A stretch of DNA of 37,896 nucleotides. Source: Candidatus Melainabacteria bacterium. Its GTDB lineage: Bacteria; Cyanobacteriota; Vampirovibrionia; Obscuribacterales; Obscuribacteraceae. This document shows positions 8,475 to 18,305 of this stretch, one piece after another; the stretch's first letter is position 1, and every line of letters begins with the position of its first letter. Location: positions 1-37,896 of the forward strand of contig DAIDIP010000024.1 in NCBI GenBank assembly GCA_027451745.1, in the 5' to 3' direction. Under the pieces are notes generated by a model. That model was not told the DNA's origin. It worked only from the letters and a program-made list of their open reading frames with translations, and searched no databases. A program made the translations under genes and the position numbers.

Positions 8475-8513
8475 AAAAACCCGACTACTCTTTTTGAAAG
8501 GGAAGCAGTCGGG
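8475..8513 (-). terminator. Terminator-like hairpin in the leader of the metallopeptidase gene
   Basis: On the minus strand CCCGACT (8513-8507) pairs perfectly with AGTCGGG (8486-8480), followed directly by TTTTT (8479-8475). The gene's ribosome site begins a few bases later. It could be a second terminator for upstream transcription, or an attenuator. A possible promoter (TTCAAA, 17 bp, TATAAG) overlaps the distal arm. Confidence 0.55.
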
Positions 8514-8531
8514 AGGGGAGTTGAAGCAACC

Positions 8532-8570
8532 AAAAAGCGGTCTTGAAATTTTTCAAGACCGCTTTTATTT
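8532..8570. terminator. Bidirectional terminator hairpin
   Basis: AAAAGCGGTCTTGAAA (8533-8548) is the reverse complement of TTTCAAGACCGCTTTT (8551-8566). A run on one side and T run on the other make it able to end transcription on both strands. It separates the LRV-protein gene (upstream on the minus strand) from the metallopeptidase gene. Confidence 0.8.
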
Positions 8571-8909
8571 GGCTAAACAAATTTACATGTAGCGCTATTA
8601 GCGCTAAGTGAATCGCATAGCGCTCGGCTGCGCTATCTATTAAGAGGGAGAACTAGTTTATAGCTAGCATTCGTCGGCCGGCGTGTTTGCCGGTGATGAA
8701 TTGTTTTTGCTAGAGAATACGCATTGCTGTGTGAGTAACTAGTCCCTGCGCAATTAGGTAGATAGATGATTTGAATATAGAAAATTAGAAAGAGCAAAGC
8801 AATGATTATTGGTTGCAATATAAAACCAATTTGATTAAAAATGGAAATTGGGTGAGATTCACAGATAGCGCAGTTGTGCTAGATTTTTTGGTGGCTCAAC
8901 AAAAACGTT
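8571..8909. other. 339-bp gene-free stretch with AGCGCT palindromes
   Basis: No supported gene. Near 8591-8625 the palindrome AGCGCT occurs three times, followed by CGGCTGCGCTA. At 8863-8878 TAGCGCAGTTGTGCTA can fold (one G-U pair) and is followed by a T run on the plus strand. A 61-codon minus-strand frame (8818-8633) begins with TTG and lacks a ribosome site; its hydrophobic start is explained by AT-rich sequence. Confidence 0.5.
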
Positions 8910-9656
8910 TTAGCCAATTTTTCTTTTAATTGATTTAAGACCGGGAATTTCTATATTAGCTGTAGCGTCCGTAGCGTGGCGACTGTTACTATCAGTTCGT
9001 GCGAAAGGATTTAACCTTTCTTTGGCTCTTTCGGCAATTGTCAGATCGGGTTCTTGAGAGAATCTAATAACTTCATCTCTGGGAAAACTTCCATTTTCTA
9101 AAAGTGTAAGTTTTACACCGCGATCAATATCGCGAGCCAAAATAATAAATATGTCTAAACTCAGGCTGGGATTAGAAGCAAGTGCTCGATGTACAGCTAT
9201 GTCATAATGTGCCGCCAACCACTTTAAAGTATTTATAGGCACATTAGGATCTTTTGCTATTTGCTGTAATGCTGTGGAGGAGAAATGTTCGAAACCTTGC
9301 ATAGTTCGGTCTGCTTCGTGAGCAATCCTTTTTGCATTTTGATGCAAACGGCTTTGTTTTTCAAGTAATTGATAAGCGTTTGGTTCTTCCTGGGACTTTT
9401 CTACCCAAACGGCAAAGCTACCTTTTTTTTGAGGCGAATCATCAAAAATGCTTGGTGTTGGTGCTATTTCTGACTCAGAAGCAAGACTTAATTCTGGATC
9501 AATAACTATATTTTGTTTGGTTCCTCTGAATTTTTTGAGCCTAGTACAGGTCATCCGTACAGGTGGCTTTTTTTCTACTACTTCTTTAGGAGCCGAGCCT
9601 TTAAATAACTCGGACACTCTAGCCAAAACCTTGCTGTTCTGGTTTTCTGCTTTCAT
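8910..9656 (-). CDS. Protein with LRV-like (leucine-rich variant) helical repeats
   Basis: About 248 aa from ATG at 9656 (GAGG 11 bases upstream); a GTG at 9695 with AGG upstream would add 13 residues. The N-terminal 110 residues are polar and probably disordered. From about residue 120 there are roughly four repeats of the LRV type: IAKDPNVPINTLKWLAAHYD, then VHRALASNPSLSLDIFIILA, then RDIDRGVKLTLLENGSFPRD and EVIRFSQEPDLTIAERAKER. Each has an alpha/3-10 pattern with 'A.np..p...l..La.d.d..V'. LRV and related alpha-solenoids bind proteins; no enzyme motif is present. The C-terminal tail is basic. There is no informative neighbour, and function is unknown. The iron-sulfur cysteines seen in the founding LRV protein are absent. 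Confidence 0.75.
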   Translation of the reverse strand: MKAENQNSKVLARVSELFKGSAPKEVVEKKPPVRMTCTRLKKFRGTKQNIVIDPELSLASESEIAPTPSIFDDSPQKKGSFAVWVEKSQEEPNAYQLLEKQSRLHQNAKRIAHEADRTMQGFEHFSSTALQQIAKDPNVPINTLKWLAAHYDIAVHRALASNPSLSLDIFIILARDIDRGVKLTLLENGSFPRDEVIRFSQEPDLTIAERAKERLNPFARTDSNSRHATDATANIEIPGLKSIKRKIG

Positions 9657-9913
9657 GATGGAATAAACCTCACAATGGGCGGATTTTACTGACACTCTTT
9701 ACCTATTCTAGACAAGACAGCGGACGAGGTATTTAAGTGAACATATATATATTTACGTGTAAACCTATAAATTCTGAGGGAATCTTATTGATCAGTTTGT
9801 CTGAGTGAGGCAATTTTTGGGCACTGGTGGCCCTTTTACCCAATAAGAGCAGTTAGCTTTAATTTGAAGCGCTGGGACAGCTTTTTGGCTTGTTCTAGAG
9901 AATGGGCAAGAAG

Positions 9914-9947
9914 GTTCGATAACAGGTTTAAATTTAAGCTATCGAAC
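9914..9947 (-). terminator. Hairpin at the end of metE
   Basis: GTTCGATA (9914-9921) and TATCGAAC (9940-9947) form a perfect 8-bp stem with an 18-base loop that spans the metE stop codon. There is no T run after it on the minus strand, so it may stabilise the 3' end or be a weak terminator. The rest of the gap up to 9656 holds only a small GGGC/GCCC hairpin with a T run (about 9828-9837). Confidence 0.45.
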
Positions 9948-12296
9948 AGGTGCTTCTAGTTTAGCCCGTAATACTTTAGCAGCGGCTACCATGCATTTTA
10001 GGGCAGCAATTACTTCTGGCCAGCCGCGCGTTTTTAAGCCGCAGTCTGGATTTATCCAGAGCTGTTTTGCATCAATGAGGGTAAGAGCTTTTTCCAATAA
10101 CTCAATCATTTCTGATTCTGGAGGTACGCGCGGTGAGTGAATATCATATACACCTGGACCAATATCATTTGGGTATTTGTACTTAACAAACGCAGCAAGC
10201 AAATCTAGTTTAGAGCGTGCTGCTTCAATGGAGACAACATCAGCATCTAATGCGGCAACTGAACCTATAATGTCATTGAATTCGGAATAACACATATGAG
10301 TGTGGATTTGAGTTTCATCTTTTACAGACGAAGAAGCAAGACGAAAACATTTGACTGCCCAATCCAAGTATTCTTGCCAATGAGCACGGTTTAAAGGTAA
10401 TCCTTCACGAATAGCGGGTTCATCAATTTGAATGATGCTTATGCCACTATTTTCTAAATCGAGAACCTCTTCTCTAATTACCCATGCTAATTGCTGGCAA
10501 GTTTCTGACCGAGGCTGATCATTGCGCACAAATGACCATTGCAACATGGTTACTGGACCAGTAAGCATGCCTTTAACGAATTTTTTATTGGCTAATTTAT
10601 TTGCTTGCTGTTGAGCATAAGCAGACCAGGCTATGGTCATAGGCTCTTTGCGGACTATATCACCATAAATAATTGGTGGCTTAACGCAACGAGAGCCATA
10701 GCTTTGCACCCAGCCTTGTTCGGTGAAAGCATAGCCATCGAGAAATTCAGCAAAATATTCAACCATATCATTGCGTTCGGCTTCGCCGTGGACTAGTATG
10801 TCTAGGCCAATTTCAGCTTGTTTAGAAATAGCCATGCTAATTTCTTCTTGCATGTCTTTAATGTAAGCTTCTTGGCTAATTTTACCTTTTTTATAATCAG
10901 CTCTGCATTTGCGAATTTCTTTGGTTTGTGGAAAAGAACCAATTGTAGTGGTAGGCAGCAGAGGTAAATTGAGATGCTGTTGTTGCAGAGACTTCCGCTG
11001 ATTAAAAGAGCTTTTTCTTTTAAATAATTCTGGTTGCAAATTGGCCAGAGTCATTTTTAAAGCATTATTGTGAACCTTTTTAGACGAACGGTGACTATCA
11101 ATTGCTTTGGCATTAGCTTTTATACTGTTAGCAACAATTGTTTTGACAGTAGCTGGATCTTTATCGTTTAGAGCCTCAGTCAAAAGAGAGAGTTCTGCCA
11201 ATTTTTGTTTGGCAAAAGCTAACCAGGAGCGAAGATCATTATCTAAATGAGTTTCATCGTCAAGATCTAATGGAACATGTAATAGAGAACAAGAAGGAGC
11301 AACCATTAGATTATCATTGCCAACCAGCTCTTTAAGTTTGTCGAGCAAGACAAGAGTGTCTTCCAAATTGCAAATCCAAATATTGTGACCGTCCACTACG
11401 CCAGCGGAGAGGATTTTATTCTTAGCCCATAAAGGATGCAGACTGGGCAATTGATTATGACTGACAAAATCTAAATGAATACCTGCTGTAGGTAATTGCA
11501 GTGCTAATTCAAGATTGTCTTCGAGGGGTCCAAAATAAGTGGCGAGCAATAATTTTGCCGATGTCTTAGACAAACCAGCGTAAGCATCAACAAAAGCTTT
11601 TTTAGCTTTGGCGTCTAAGTCCACTACAAGACACGGCTCATCAATTTGAATCCAGTCAGCACCAGCTTTTTCAAGTTCAGAAAATAATTTTGTGTAGACA
11701 GATAAAAGTTTAGGCAGTAAGGTCCAGCGGTCAGAATCGGGGTTCTGTAATTTGGACAAAAGAAGAAATGATACAGGACCGATTATCACCGGCCGTGTTT
11801 TTATTCCAAGAGCTTTTGCCTCAAGAAAATCTTGTACTGGTTTTGGAAAATAAAGGTCAAAATCTTGATTAGCCTCGAGCGTCGGAACAATATAATGATA
11901 ATTAGTGTCAAACCACTTGGTCATTTCTAAAGCAGGTAGGGTTTGTCCTGGATGGCGTGAACACTTAGTATTGGCACAACCCCGAGCTAAATGAAAAGAC
12001 AGATCTAAATACTCGGTAGCCCCCCTTTCTCTAGAAGAAGGACCTAAATAATTTTTTGGAATAACACCAAAAGTGATAGCGGCATCAAGAATATGATCAT
12101 AAAAAGAAAAATCATTAGATGGTATATGCTCAATGCCGAAGTCTTTTTGCATTTGCCAATTACTGGCGCGAATAGACTTTCCTGTTTCAATAAGCTCTTC
12201 AATAGAACTTTGTCCAGCCCAATATTTTTCTGTTGCTTGTTTTAATACTCGGTGATGACCAATGCGCGGGAAACCAAGATTGGAGGCAATTGCCAT
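9939..12296 (-). CDS. metE: Cobalamin-independent methionine synthase
   Basis: 785 aa, close to the usual 750-790. MetE transfers the methyl group of 5-methyltetrahydropteroyl-polyglutamate to homocysteine in the cytoplasm, the last step of methionine synthesis. The N-terminal domain starts SNLGFPRIGHHRVLKQATEKYW-like, and the C-terminal catalytic barrel carries zinc ligands His667, Cys669, Glu691 and Cys752; their spacing matches E. coli His641, Cys643, Glu665 and Cys726 exactly. IIQIDEPAIREG is the other conserved motif. ATG at 12296 is directly followed by the family's N-terminus. The gene lies 23 bp after the FadB-type gene on the same strand, so it probably shares that transcript. No cobalamin or SAM riboswitch precedes it. 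Confidence 0.97.
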   Translation of the reverse strand: MAIASNLGFPRIGHHRVLKQATEKYWAGQSSIEELIETGKSIRASNWQMQKDFGIEHIPSNDFSFYDHILDAAITFGVIPKNYLGPSSRERGATEYLDLSFHLARGCANTKCSRHPGQTLPALEMTKWFDTNYHYIVPTLEANQDFDLYFPKPVQDFLEAKALGIKTRPVIIGPVSFLLLSKLQNPDSDRWTLLPKLLSVYTKLFSELEKAGADWIQIDEPCLVVDLDAKAKKAFVDAYAGLSKTSAKLLLATYFGPLEDNLELALQLPTAGIHLDFVSHNQLPSLHPLWAKNKILSAGVVDGHNIWICNLEDTLVLLDKLKELVGNDNLMVAPSCSLLHVPLDLDDETHLDNDLRSWLAFAKQKLAELSLLTEALNDKDPATVKTIVANSIKANAKAIDSHRSSKKVHNNALKMTLANLQPELFKRKSSFNQRKSLQQQHLNLPLLPTTTIGSFPQTKEIRKCRADYKKGKISQEAYIKDMQEEISMAISKQAEIGLDILVHGEAERNDMVEYFAEFLDGYAFTEQGWVQSYGSRCVKPPIIYGDIVRKEPMTIAWSAYAQQQANKLANKKFVKGMLTGPVTMLQWSFVRNDQPRSETCQQLAWVIREEVLDLENSGISIIQIDEPAIREGLPLNRAHWQEYLDWAVKCFRLASSSVKDETQIHTHMCYSEFNDIIGSVAALDADVVSIEAARSKLDLLAAFVKYKYPNDIGPGVYDIHSPRVPPESEMIELLEKALTLIDAKQLWINPDCGLKTRGWPEVIAALKCMVAAAKVLRAKLEAPVR

Positions 12297-12319
12297 GTTC
12301 TCATCCTCGTATTAATAAA

Positions 12320-14458
12320 CTATGCCTGGTAAAAATTGGATTCTGTAGCCACTTTCTCTAATAATATTTGGGCAGGAGTATAGTTGTCGCCAGCGACCTG
12401 GGACAGAAAAGCTAATTTCTGATGAACGATTTTTAGTCCTGTATGGTCTGCGTAGCGTAATATGCCGCCGCGATAAGGCGGGAAGCCGATACCAAAAATT
12501 AGAGCAAGGTCGAGTTGTCTAGGATCGGTAATAATTTTTTCTTCTAGACAGCGAGTGGCTTCGTTGAGCATGATTAAGAAAAGACGATCCTGTATTTCAC
12601 CAATATGTTTTTTGTTAGGCGGAGCTGTAATAGCAGCTAAAACTTCGGGGTTGAATTCTGTACGTTTACCGTCTTCGTATAAATAAAAACCTTTGCCGCC
12701 TTTTTTGCCAAGCAATTTAGTTGATTCAAGTTTATCCATTAAAGCTGGAGGGGCAACTCGTTCACCTAGAGCTTTGTATAAAACATGAGTAACTTTAACG
12801 CCTATGTCTAGACCGATTTCATCCAGGAGAGTAAATGGCCCCATAGGCATACCAAACGAAGTGGCTGCTTTTTCAATAGATTCAGGCGGCACCCCTTGTT
12901 CTAGAAGAACCACTGCTTCTCGCAAGTAAGGAACAAGAACACGGTTAACGACAAAACCTGGACCATCATTAGTTATAACGGTTGTTTTGCCAAGCTTAAG
13001 AGCAAAAGCTTGAGCAGCAGCAAGAATCTCTGGTGAAGTAAATTCACCTTTTACTACCTCAACTAAAGGCATTTTGTGCACAGGATTAAAGAAATGCAGT
13101 CCAACAATGCGGTCAGGATGACCACTGGCTCTGGCTAGCTCATTGACTGACAAAGAAGATGTATTTGTAGCAAAAATGAAAGGTTTTTGGTTGACCTGCT
13201 CAACAGCAGCTAGAGCCGCTGTTTTTACTTGGATATCTTCTAAAACAGCTTCTATAACTAAATCACAATCAGACAGATCGGCATAGTCTATAGTGCCTTT
13301 GATATTTGCTAGTTTTATATTTCTTTCTTCAGGCTTTATTTTGTGGCGTTCAACTAAATTATCAAAAAGCTTAGTAATTTTGCTCATTCCAGAATCAACA
13401 AATCTTTGGTCGATATCTTTAAGAATAACTTTGTAGCCTGCATAAGCCGCAGCTTGAGCAATTCCAGCTCCCATAACTCCAGCGCCAAGCACACCAACAG
13501 TTTTAATTTCTTGAGCAAAGGATACATCAGCAGGTAATTTTTTTGATTCACTTTGGGCAAAGAAAATGTTGACCAAATTGCGAGATATTTCTGAAGTGGC
13601 TAGATGAGCAAAAGTATTAGACTCAGCTTCATAAGCCTCGTTTGTAGAACGAGTGCAATTTCTTATAATCAATTTGAGTGCTTCAACAGGAGCGGGATAT
13701 TTGCCCTTTGTTTCGCGCATAATGCCTTTGTAAGAGACTTTATAGACCATATCTCGTCCTATTGGGGTTTTTTCCATAAAGAAACGAATAAGTTGGTCTT
13801 TTGTTGATACACGCCTATTCTTTACAGAGGCACCGTTGATAATTTGTTGGGCGCGTAAAATAAGTTTGTCTTGGTCTACATATTCGTCGACAAGCCCTAA
13901 TTTCCAAGCTTTTCTGGCGTCCACTTCTTTACCGGTAAGAATGAGGCTTAGAGCGCCTTCGAGACCAATAAGTTTTGGCAGCCGGACAGTTGCAGCCCAA
14001 CCTGGCACCACGCCCAGTTTGACCTCAGGTAAAGCAATAGCTGTAGCAGGTGAATTTGATGCAATACGATAACGACAGGCAAGAATAAATTCAGTGCCGC
14101 CGCCCAAACATTTGCCATGTATAGCAGCGACGGTTGGAACTTTCAAATTGACAATTTTATCAAAGATCATCTTGCCTATTTTGGAAGCATCATAAGCTTT
14201 AATAGGTGAATCATTTTGTAGAGCCTGAATGACTTTTACATCCGCTCCAGCTATGAAAGTATCAGGTTTAGACGAGGTGAAAATAACACCTTTGACGTTA
14301 TTGTCGGCAGCAACCCGGTCAATAGCGTCATTTAATTCAACTAAAACAGCTTCAGAAAAAACGTTCACTTTGCTATCGGGTTGATTGAAAGCAATAGTGA
14401 CAATATTATTTTTTGAAAGTGGGTCTAATTCAGAATACCGAATGGATGTGTATATCAT
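12320..14458 (-). CDS. fadB: Enoyl-CoA hydratase/3-hydroxyacyl-CoA dehydrogenase (FadB/FadJ type)
   Basis: 712 aa from ATG at 14458 (weak AAAGAG site). The open frame extends back to 14521, but that part lies inside the thiolase gene and is not natural protein. The N-terminal hydratase domain has GADVKV for the oxyanion region, GKCLGGGTEF and LPEVKLGVVPG with both catalytic glutamates. The dehydrogenase half begins with the NAD site GVLGAGVMGAGIAQAAA and has HFFNPVHKMPLVEVV with the catalytic His, followed by two C-terminal helical domains (GPFTLLDEIGLDIG). It converts enoyl-CoA to 3-ketoacyl-CoA in two steps of beta-oxidation. It begins 14 bp after the thiolase stop, giving the alpha and beta subunits of a trifunctional-type complex. 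Confidence 0.95.
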   Translation of the reverse strand: MIYTSIRYSELDPLSKNNIVTIAFNQPDSKVNVFSEAVLVELNDAIDRVAADNNVKGVIFTSSKPDTFIAGADVKVIQALQNDSPIKAYDASKIGKMIFDKIVNLKVPTVAAIHGKCLGGGTEFILACRYRIASNSPATAIALPEVKLGVVPGWAATVRLPKLIGLEGALSLILTGKEVDARKAWKLGLVDEYVDQDKLILRAQQIINGASVKNRRVSTKDQLIRFFMEKTPIGRDMVYKVSYKGIMRETKGKYPAPVEALKLIIRNCTRSTNEAYEAESNTFAHLATSEISRNLVNIFFAQSESKKLPADVSFAQEIKTVGVLGAGVMGAGIAQAAAYAGYKVILKDIDQRFVDSGMSKITKLFDNLVERHKIKPEERNIKLANIKGTIDYADLSDCDLVIEAVLEDIQVKTAALAAVEQVNQKPFIFATNTSSLSVNELARASGHPDRIVGLHFFNPVHKMPLVEVVKGEFTSPEILAAAQAFALKLGKTTVITNDGPGFVVNRVLVPYLREAVVLLEQGVPPESIEKAATSFGMPMGPFTLLDEIGLDIGVKVTHVLYKALGERVAPPALMDKLESTKLLGKKGGKGFYLYEDGKRTEFNPEVLAAITAPPNKKHIGEIQDRLFLIMLNEATRCLEEKIITDPRQLDLALIFGIGFPPYRGGILRYADHTGLKIVHQKLAFLSQVAGDNYTPAQILLEKVATESNFYQA

Positions 14459-14472
14459 TTTCTCTTTCTTTT

Positions 14473-15684
14473 TTAAACCCGTTCTATAAGAGTAGCAACG
14501 CCCATTCCACCGCCGACACATAATGAGGCTATACCTCTTTGTAGTCCTCTTTCTTGTAATTCATATGCAAGTGTAAGTAAAAGACGAGCGCCGGACATAC
14601 CAATGGGGTGTCCTAAGGCAATGGCGCCGCCGTTTACATTTACTTTTTCTCTGTTTAGATGGAGAAATTTTTCGCAGGCTAAATATTGAGCTGCAAAAGC
14701 CTCGTTGATTTCAATGAGATCAATGTCATCGAGAGATAAATTATTTCGTTTAAGTAATTTGCTAATGGCTGCTACGGGTCCAATACCCATTTGTTCGGCA
14801 TCAACACCTGCAACACAATTATCAACCAGACGAGCTAATGGCTTTAAATTTAATTCTTGCACTTTTTCGCCTGAAGCAAGAATAAGAGCACAAGAGCCAT
14901 CATTGATGCCTGAGCTATTACCGGCTGTAATAGCCTTTGTTTTAAGAACCGGGGGCAATGCCGCTAGTTTTTCCAAGCTGGTTTTGCGAGGATGTTCGTC
15001 TACGGCAAAATAACCTTTACTCGGAACAAAAATAGGATCTATTTCTTTAGCAAAACGGCCACTAGCAATTGCTTTTTGTGCTAATTCTTGCGAGCGTAAA
15101 GAATATTCATCAGCAGCTTTGCGGCTAATGCCATACGTATCAGCTAAGCGCTGAGCGGTTCCAGACATATAAACAGTTTTCATATCCCAAATAAGGGCTG
15201 TAGGCGCAATGCCATTATCAGCCAAGGCAAAAGCTACCGGTCTAGGTCCCATGCGCACGAGCTTAGGAAATTGTTTGGCAATAAAACCTTGCCAGCGCAT
15301 TTTGCCTGGCAGCATATAGGGAATTGTAGACATAGATTCACAGCCGCCAGCTAAAATAATGTCCGCTTTGCCTAATAATATTTCTGATGTGGCAATGCTA
15401 GCTGCTTCCATGCCCGAACCGCATTGTCTTTGTACAGTCATAGCCGGAATTGAATCAGGTAATTGGGCATCTTGGGCGGAAACACGAGCAGTATTAGGTG
15501 TATAACTGCTTTGATAGCCATGACCAAAAATAATTGAGTCAATTTGATCAGCAATTAGCCCAGCGCGTCGTATGGACTGGAGCATTGTGTGAGATGCAAG
15601 TTTAGTGACAGGCAAAAATTTTAAGCTGCGACCAAAAGAACCAATCGGTGTACGGCTGCCTGCAACTAGAAAAACTTCCTTCAT
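14473..15684 (-). CDS. fadA: Acetyl-CoA acyltransferase (thiolase)
   Basis: 403 aa. All thiolase catalytic elements are present: nucleophile Cys88 in VQRQCGSGMEA, NEAFAAQ, His359 in GGAIALGHPIGMSGAR and Cys389 in CVGGGMG. The enzyme splits 3-ketoacyl-CoA with CoA to give acetyl-CoA (or the reverse). Its position 14 bp before the FadB-type gene makes a degradative, FadA-like role most likely; a biosynthetic acetoacetyl-CoA thiolase cannot be excluded from sequence alone. It starts 58 bp after the clpC stop; that gap has no obvious terminator, so read-through from clpC is possible. Confidence 0.94.
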   Translation of the reverse strand: MKEVFLVAGSRTPIGSFGRSLKFLPVTKLASHTMLQSIRRAGLIADQIDSIIFGHGYQSSYTPNTARVSAQDAQLPDSIPAMTVQRQCGSGMEAASIATSEILLGKADIILAGGCESMSTIPYMLPGKMRWQGFIAKQFPKLVRMGPRPVAFALADNGIAPTALIWDMKTVYMSGTAQRLADTYGISRKAADEYSLRSQELAQKAIASGRFAKEIDPIFVPSKGYFAVDEHPRKTSLEKLAALPPVLKTKAITAGNSSGINDGSCALILASGEKVQELNLKPLARLVDNCVAGVDAEQMGIGPVAAISKLLKRNNLSLDDIDLIEINEAFAAQYLACEKFLHLNREKVNVNGGAIALGHPIGMSGARLLLTLAYELQERGLQRGIASLCVGGGMGVATLIERV

Positions 15685-15742
15685 GAGCGTTGCCTCGCTT
15701 TGCCAGACTTTTCTTTAACGGTAGGCTCGCTAGTCATGCTCA

Positions 15743-18301
15743 CTAGGCTTTGCTAGATGAAGTGGCTTTTTCTGGCTTTTCGCCTTTTTCAGGTTTGTCA
15801 GATTTATCACTTTTATCGCTGTCTTCTGATTTGTCGGCTTTGCTTGCCTTTTTCTTGGCGGCTTTTTCAAAGCGAATAGTTTCTGCTTCAAGCACAGTTT
15901 CGATAGTGTCGCCTTCTTTGAATTTGCCTTGCAAAACTTGTTCAGCAAGAGCATCTTCGAGTAAGCGTTGAATGGCACGGCGCAATGGTCTTGCGCCATA
16001 AGTTGGATTGTATCCTTCTTTGGCAATAAGATCTTTGCAATTGTCTGTTATGACTAATTCCATGCCTTGTGCTTTTATGCGGCTTTGCAAATCGGCAGAC
16101 ATAAGGTCTACGATACGTCTTATCTCTTCCTTTGTTAACTGTTGGAAGACAATAATTTCGTCGACTCTGTTTAAAAACTCTGGACGGAATGTCTTTTTCA
16201 TGGCATCCATCACTAAGTCTTTAATCTTTTTGTAGCGCTCAGCATGCTGACCTTCGTTGGTAGCGATTTGGAAACCAACTCCCAATGCCGATTTGTCGAT
16301 AAATTGAGCGCCGACATTTGAGGTCATGATGATAATTGTATTTTTGAAATCTACTGTTCTACCCTTACTGTCTGACAAACGTCCGTCATCAAGGATTTGC
16401 AACAGAACATTGAATACATCTGGATGTGCTTTTTCAATTTCATCAAAAAGAACAACACTATAGGGCTTTCTTCTTACTGCTTCAGTAAGCTGGCCGCCTT
16501 CTTGGTAGCCGACATAACCAGGAGGTGAGCCAATCAGCTTGGAAGTTGTGTGGTGTTCCATAAACTCAGACATATCAATGCGGATCATGGCTTCTTCTGA
16601 ACCGAAGAAATAACCAGCTAATGCTTTAGCTAATTCAGTTTTACCTACCCCGGTTGGACCGGAGAAAATAAAGCTACCAATTGGACGGCTTGGGTTTTTC
16701 AAACCAACACGGGCGCGTCTAATAGCTTTGCAAACAGCTTCAACTGCTTCATCTTGTCCAATGACCCGTTGATGCAAAACATCTGACATATGAAGCAGTT
16801 TTTCTGATTCACCTTCAGTTAATTTGAGTAATGGAATACCAGTCCAAGAACTTACGACATAAGCGATTTCTTCTGAAGTAACCATAGGCTTTTCAGATTC
16901 TTGCTTGGTTTTCCAGGCAGTTTGAATTTCGCGAATTTTTTCTGACAATTTGGCTTCTTGTTCGCGCAAGGTGGCTGCTTTGTCAAATTCTTGATTGCGA
17001 ATAGCCATTTCTTTATCACGACGAACTTTCCTTAGTTCACGTTCCACTTCTTTACCTTCTGGCGGCAAGGAGCTGGCACGTAAACGAACGCGAGATGAAG
17101 CTTCGTCAACTAAGTCGATAGCTTTATCTGGCAAATAACGATCGCTAATATAACGGTCTGACAATTTAGCTGCTTGTTCTAGAGACTCATCATCAATAGT
17201 TAAGCGGTGATGCTCTTCATATTTAGGACGCAAGCCTCGCAAAATTTCTACTGTTTCATCAACAGAAGGTGGATCAACAATAACTGGTTGAAAACGGCGC
17301 TCTAAAGCAGCATCTCTTTCAATGTGTTTGCGATACTCGTCCATTGTTGTAGCGCCGATGCATTGCAACTCGCCTCTAGCCAAAGCGGGTTTAAGGATAT
17401 TAGCGGCATCAATGGCTCCCTCAGCAGCACCAGCACCAATCAAAGTGTGCAACTCATCAATTACGAGCATGACATTGCCAGCGGAACGAATTTCGTCCAT
17501 GATTTTTTTGAGGCGTTCTTCGAATTCACCTCTATATTTTGTACCGGCAACTAATAAGCCTATGTCGAGCATAACAATCTTTTTGTCAGCCAAAATTTCT
17601 GGCACATCGGCATTTGCTATGCGGCTAGCAAGTCCTTCAGCAATTGCTGTTTTACCAACACCAGGCTCACCAATTAATACTGGATTATTTTTTGTGCGTC
17701 TGCCCAAAATTTGAATGACGCGCTCAATTTCTTTTTCGCGGCCAACCACTGGGTCAAGACGGTTTTCTTGAGCTGCTTGGGTTAAATTCAAGCCGAATTC
17801 ATCAAGGGTAGGAGTTTTTGAGCGACCAGTACTAGCTGCGCCAGTACTGCCACCGGTAGAAGCTCCTTGTTCTCCCAGGGCCCTTATTACGTGACTGCGA
17901 ACTTTTGTAAGATCTACGCCTAGATTTTCTAATACACGAGCGGCTACGCCCTCACCTTCGCGAATTAATCCAAGCAATAAGTGCTCGGTGCCAATGTAAT
18001 TGTGACCTAATTGTCTTGCTTCATCCCAAGAAAGTTCCAAAACCCGTTTTGCTCTTGGTGTAAAAGGTATTTCTACAGCAACAAAACCGGAGCCACGACC
18101 AATAATTTTTTCAACTTCTACACGGGCATCTTTAAGATTGACACCCATAGATTTAAGCGTTTTGGCGGCAATTCCTGTACCCTCGCCAATCAAACCAAGT
18201 AATATTTGCTCGGTGCCAACGAAATTGTGCCCAAGACGACGTGCTTCTTCTTGAGCAAGCATGATCACTTTGATAGCTTTTTCGGTAAATCTCTCGAACA
18301 T
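15743..18301 (-). CDS. clpC: ClpC-type AAA+ unfoldase of the Clp protease
   Basis: 852 aa. Two Clp_N repeats (about 1-70 and 77-145) bind adaptors and substrates; a Gly/Ser/Thr-rich linker follows. Walker A of the first AAA+ ring is GEPGVGKT (211-218); a UVR-type coiled region (about 420-460) marks ClpC rather than ClpA; the second Walker A is GPTGVGKT near residue 550. The ALGVGFQ loop near 685 fits the (I/L/V)G(F/L) signal that docks onto ClpP. It unfolds proteins for degradation in the cytoplasm. The C-terminal 40 residues are an unusual Lys/Ser/Asp/Glu-rich tail ([16 protein letters not shown]) with internal repeats. GGAG ten bases before ATG lies inside a copy of repeat element B. Confidence 0.97.
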   Translation of the reverse strand: MFERFTEKAIKVIMLAQEEARRLGHNFVGTEQILLGLIGEGTGIAAKTLKSMGVNLKDARVEVEKIIGRGSGFVAVEIPFTPRAKRVLELSWDEARQLGHNYIGTEHLLLGLIREGEGVAARVLENLGVDLTKVRSHVIRALGEQGASTGGSTGAASTGRSKTPTLDEFGLNLTQAAQENRLDPVVGREKEIERVIQILGRRTKNNPVLIGEPGVGKTAIAEGLASRIANADVPEILADKKIVMLDIGLLVAGTKYRGEFEERLKKIMDEIRSAGNVMLVIDELHTLIGAGAAEGAIDAANILKPALARGELQCIGATTMDEYRKHIERDAALERRFQPVIVDPPSVDETVEILRGLRPKYEEHHRLTIDDESLEQAAKLSDRYISDRYLPDKAIDLVDEASSRVRLRASSLPPEGKEVERELRKVRRDKEMAIRNQEFDKAATLREQEAKLSEKIREIQTAWKTKQESEKPMVTSEEIAYVVSSWTGIPLLKLTEGESEKLLHMSDVLHQRVIGQDEAVEAVCKAIRRARVGLKNPSRPIGSFIFSGPTGVGKTELAKALAGYFFGSEEAMIRIDMSEFMEHHTTSKLIGSPPGYVGYQEGGQLTEAVRRKPYSVVLFDEIEKAHPDVFNVLLQILDDGRLSDSKGRTVDFKNTIIIMTSNVGAQFIDKSALGVGFQIATNEGQHAERYKKIKDLVMDAMKKTFRPEFLNRVDEIIVFQQLTKEEIRRIVDLMSADLQSRIKAQGMELVITDNCKDLIAKEGYNPTYGARPLRRAIQRLLEDALAEQVLQGKFKEGDTIETVLEAETIRFEKAAKKKASKADKSEDSDKSDKSDKPEKGEKPEKATSSSKA

Positions 18302-18305
18302 TGTA

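Noticed and set aside
8633-8818. 61-codon minus-strand frame with hydrophobic start
   Set aside because: TTG start, no ribosome site and no domain pattern; AT-rich DNA explains the hydrophobic residues.
14459-14521. Upstream extension of the FadB frame
   Set aside because: It overlaps the end of the thiolase gene and has no family similarity; the natural start is ATG at 14458.
15730-16026. 98-codon basic minus-strand frame
   Set aside because: It lies inside the Lys-rich end of clpC in another frame; the basic composition comes from the repeats of the clpC tail.
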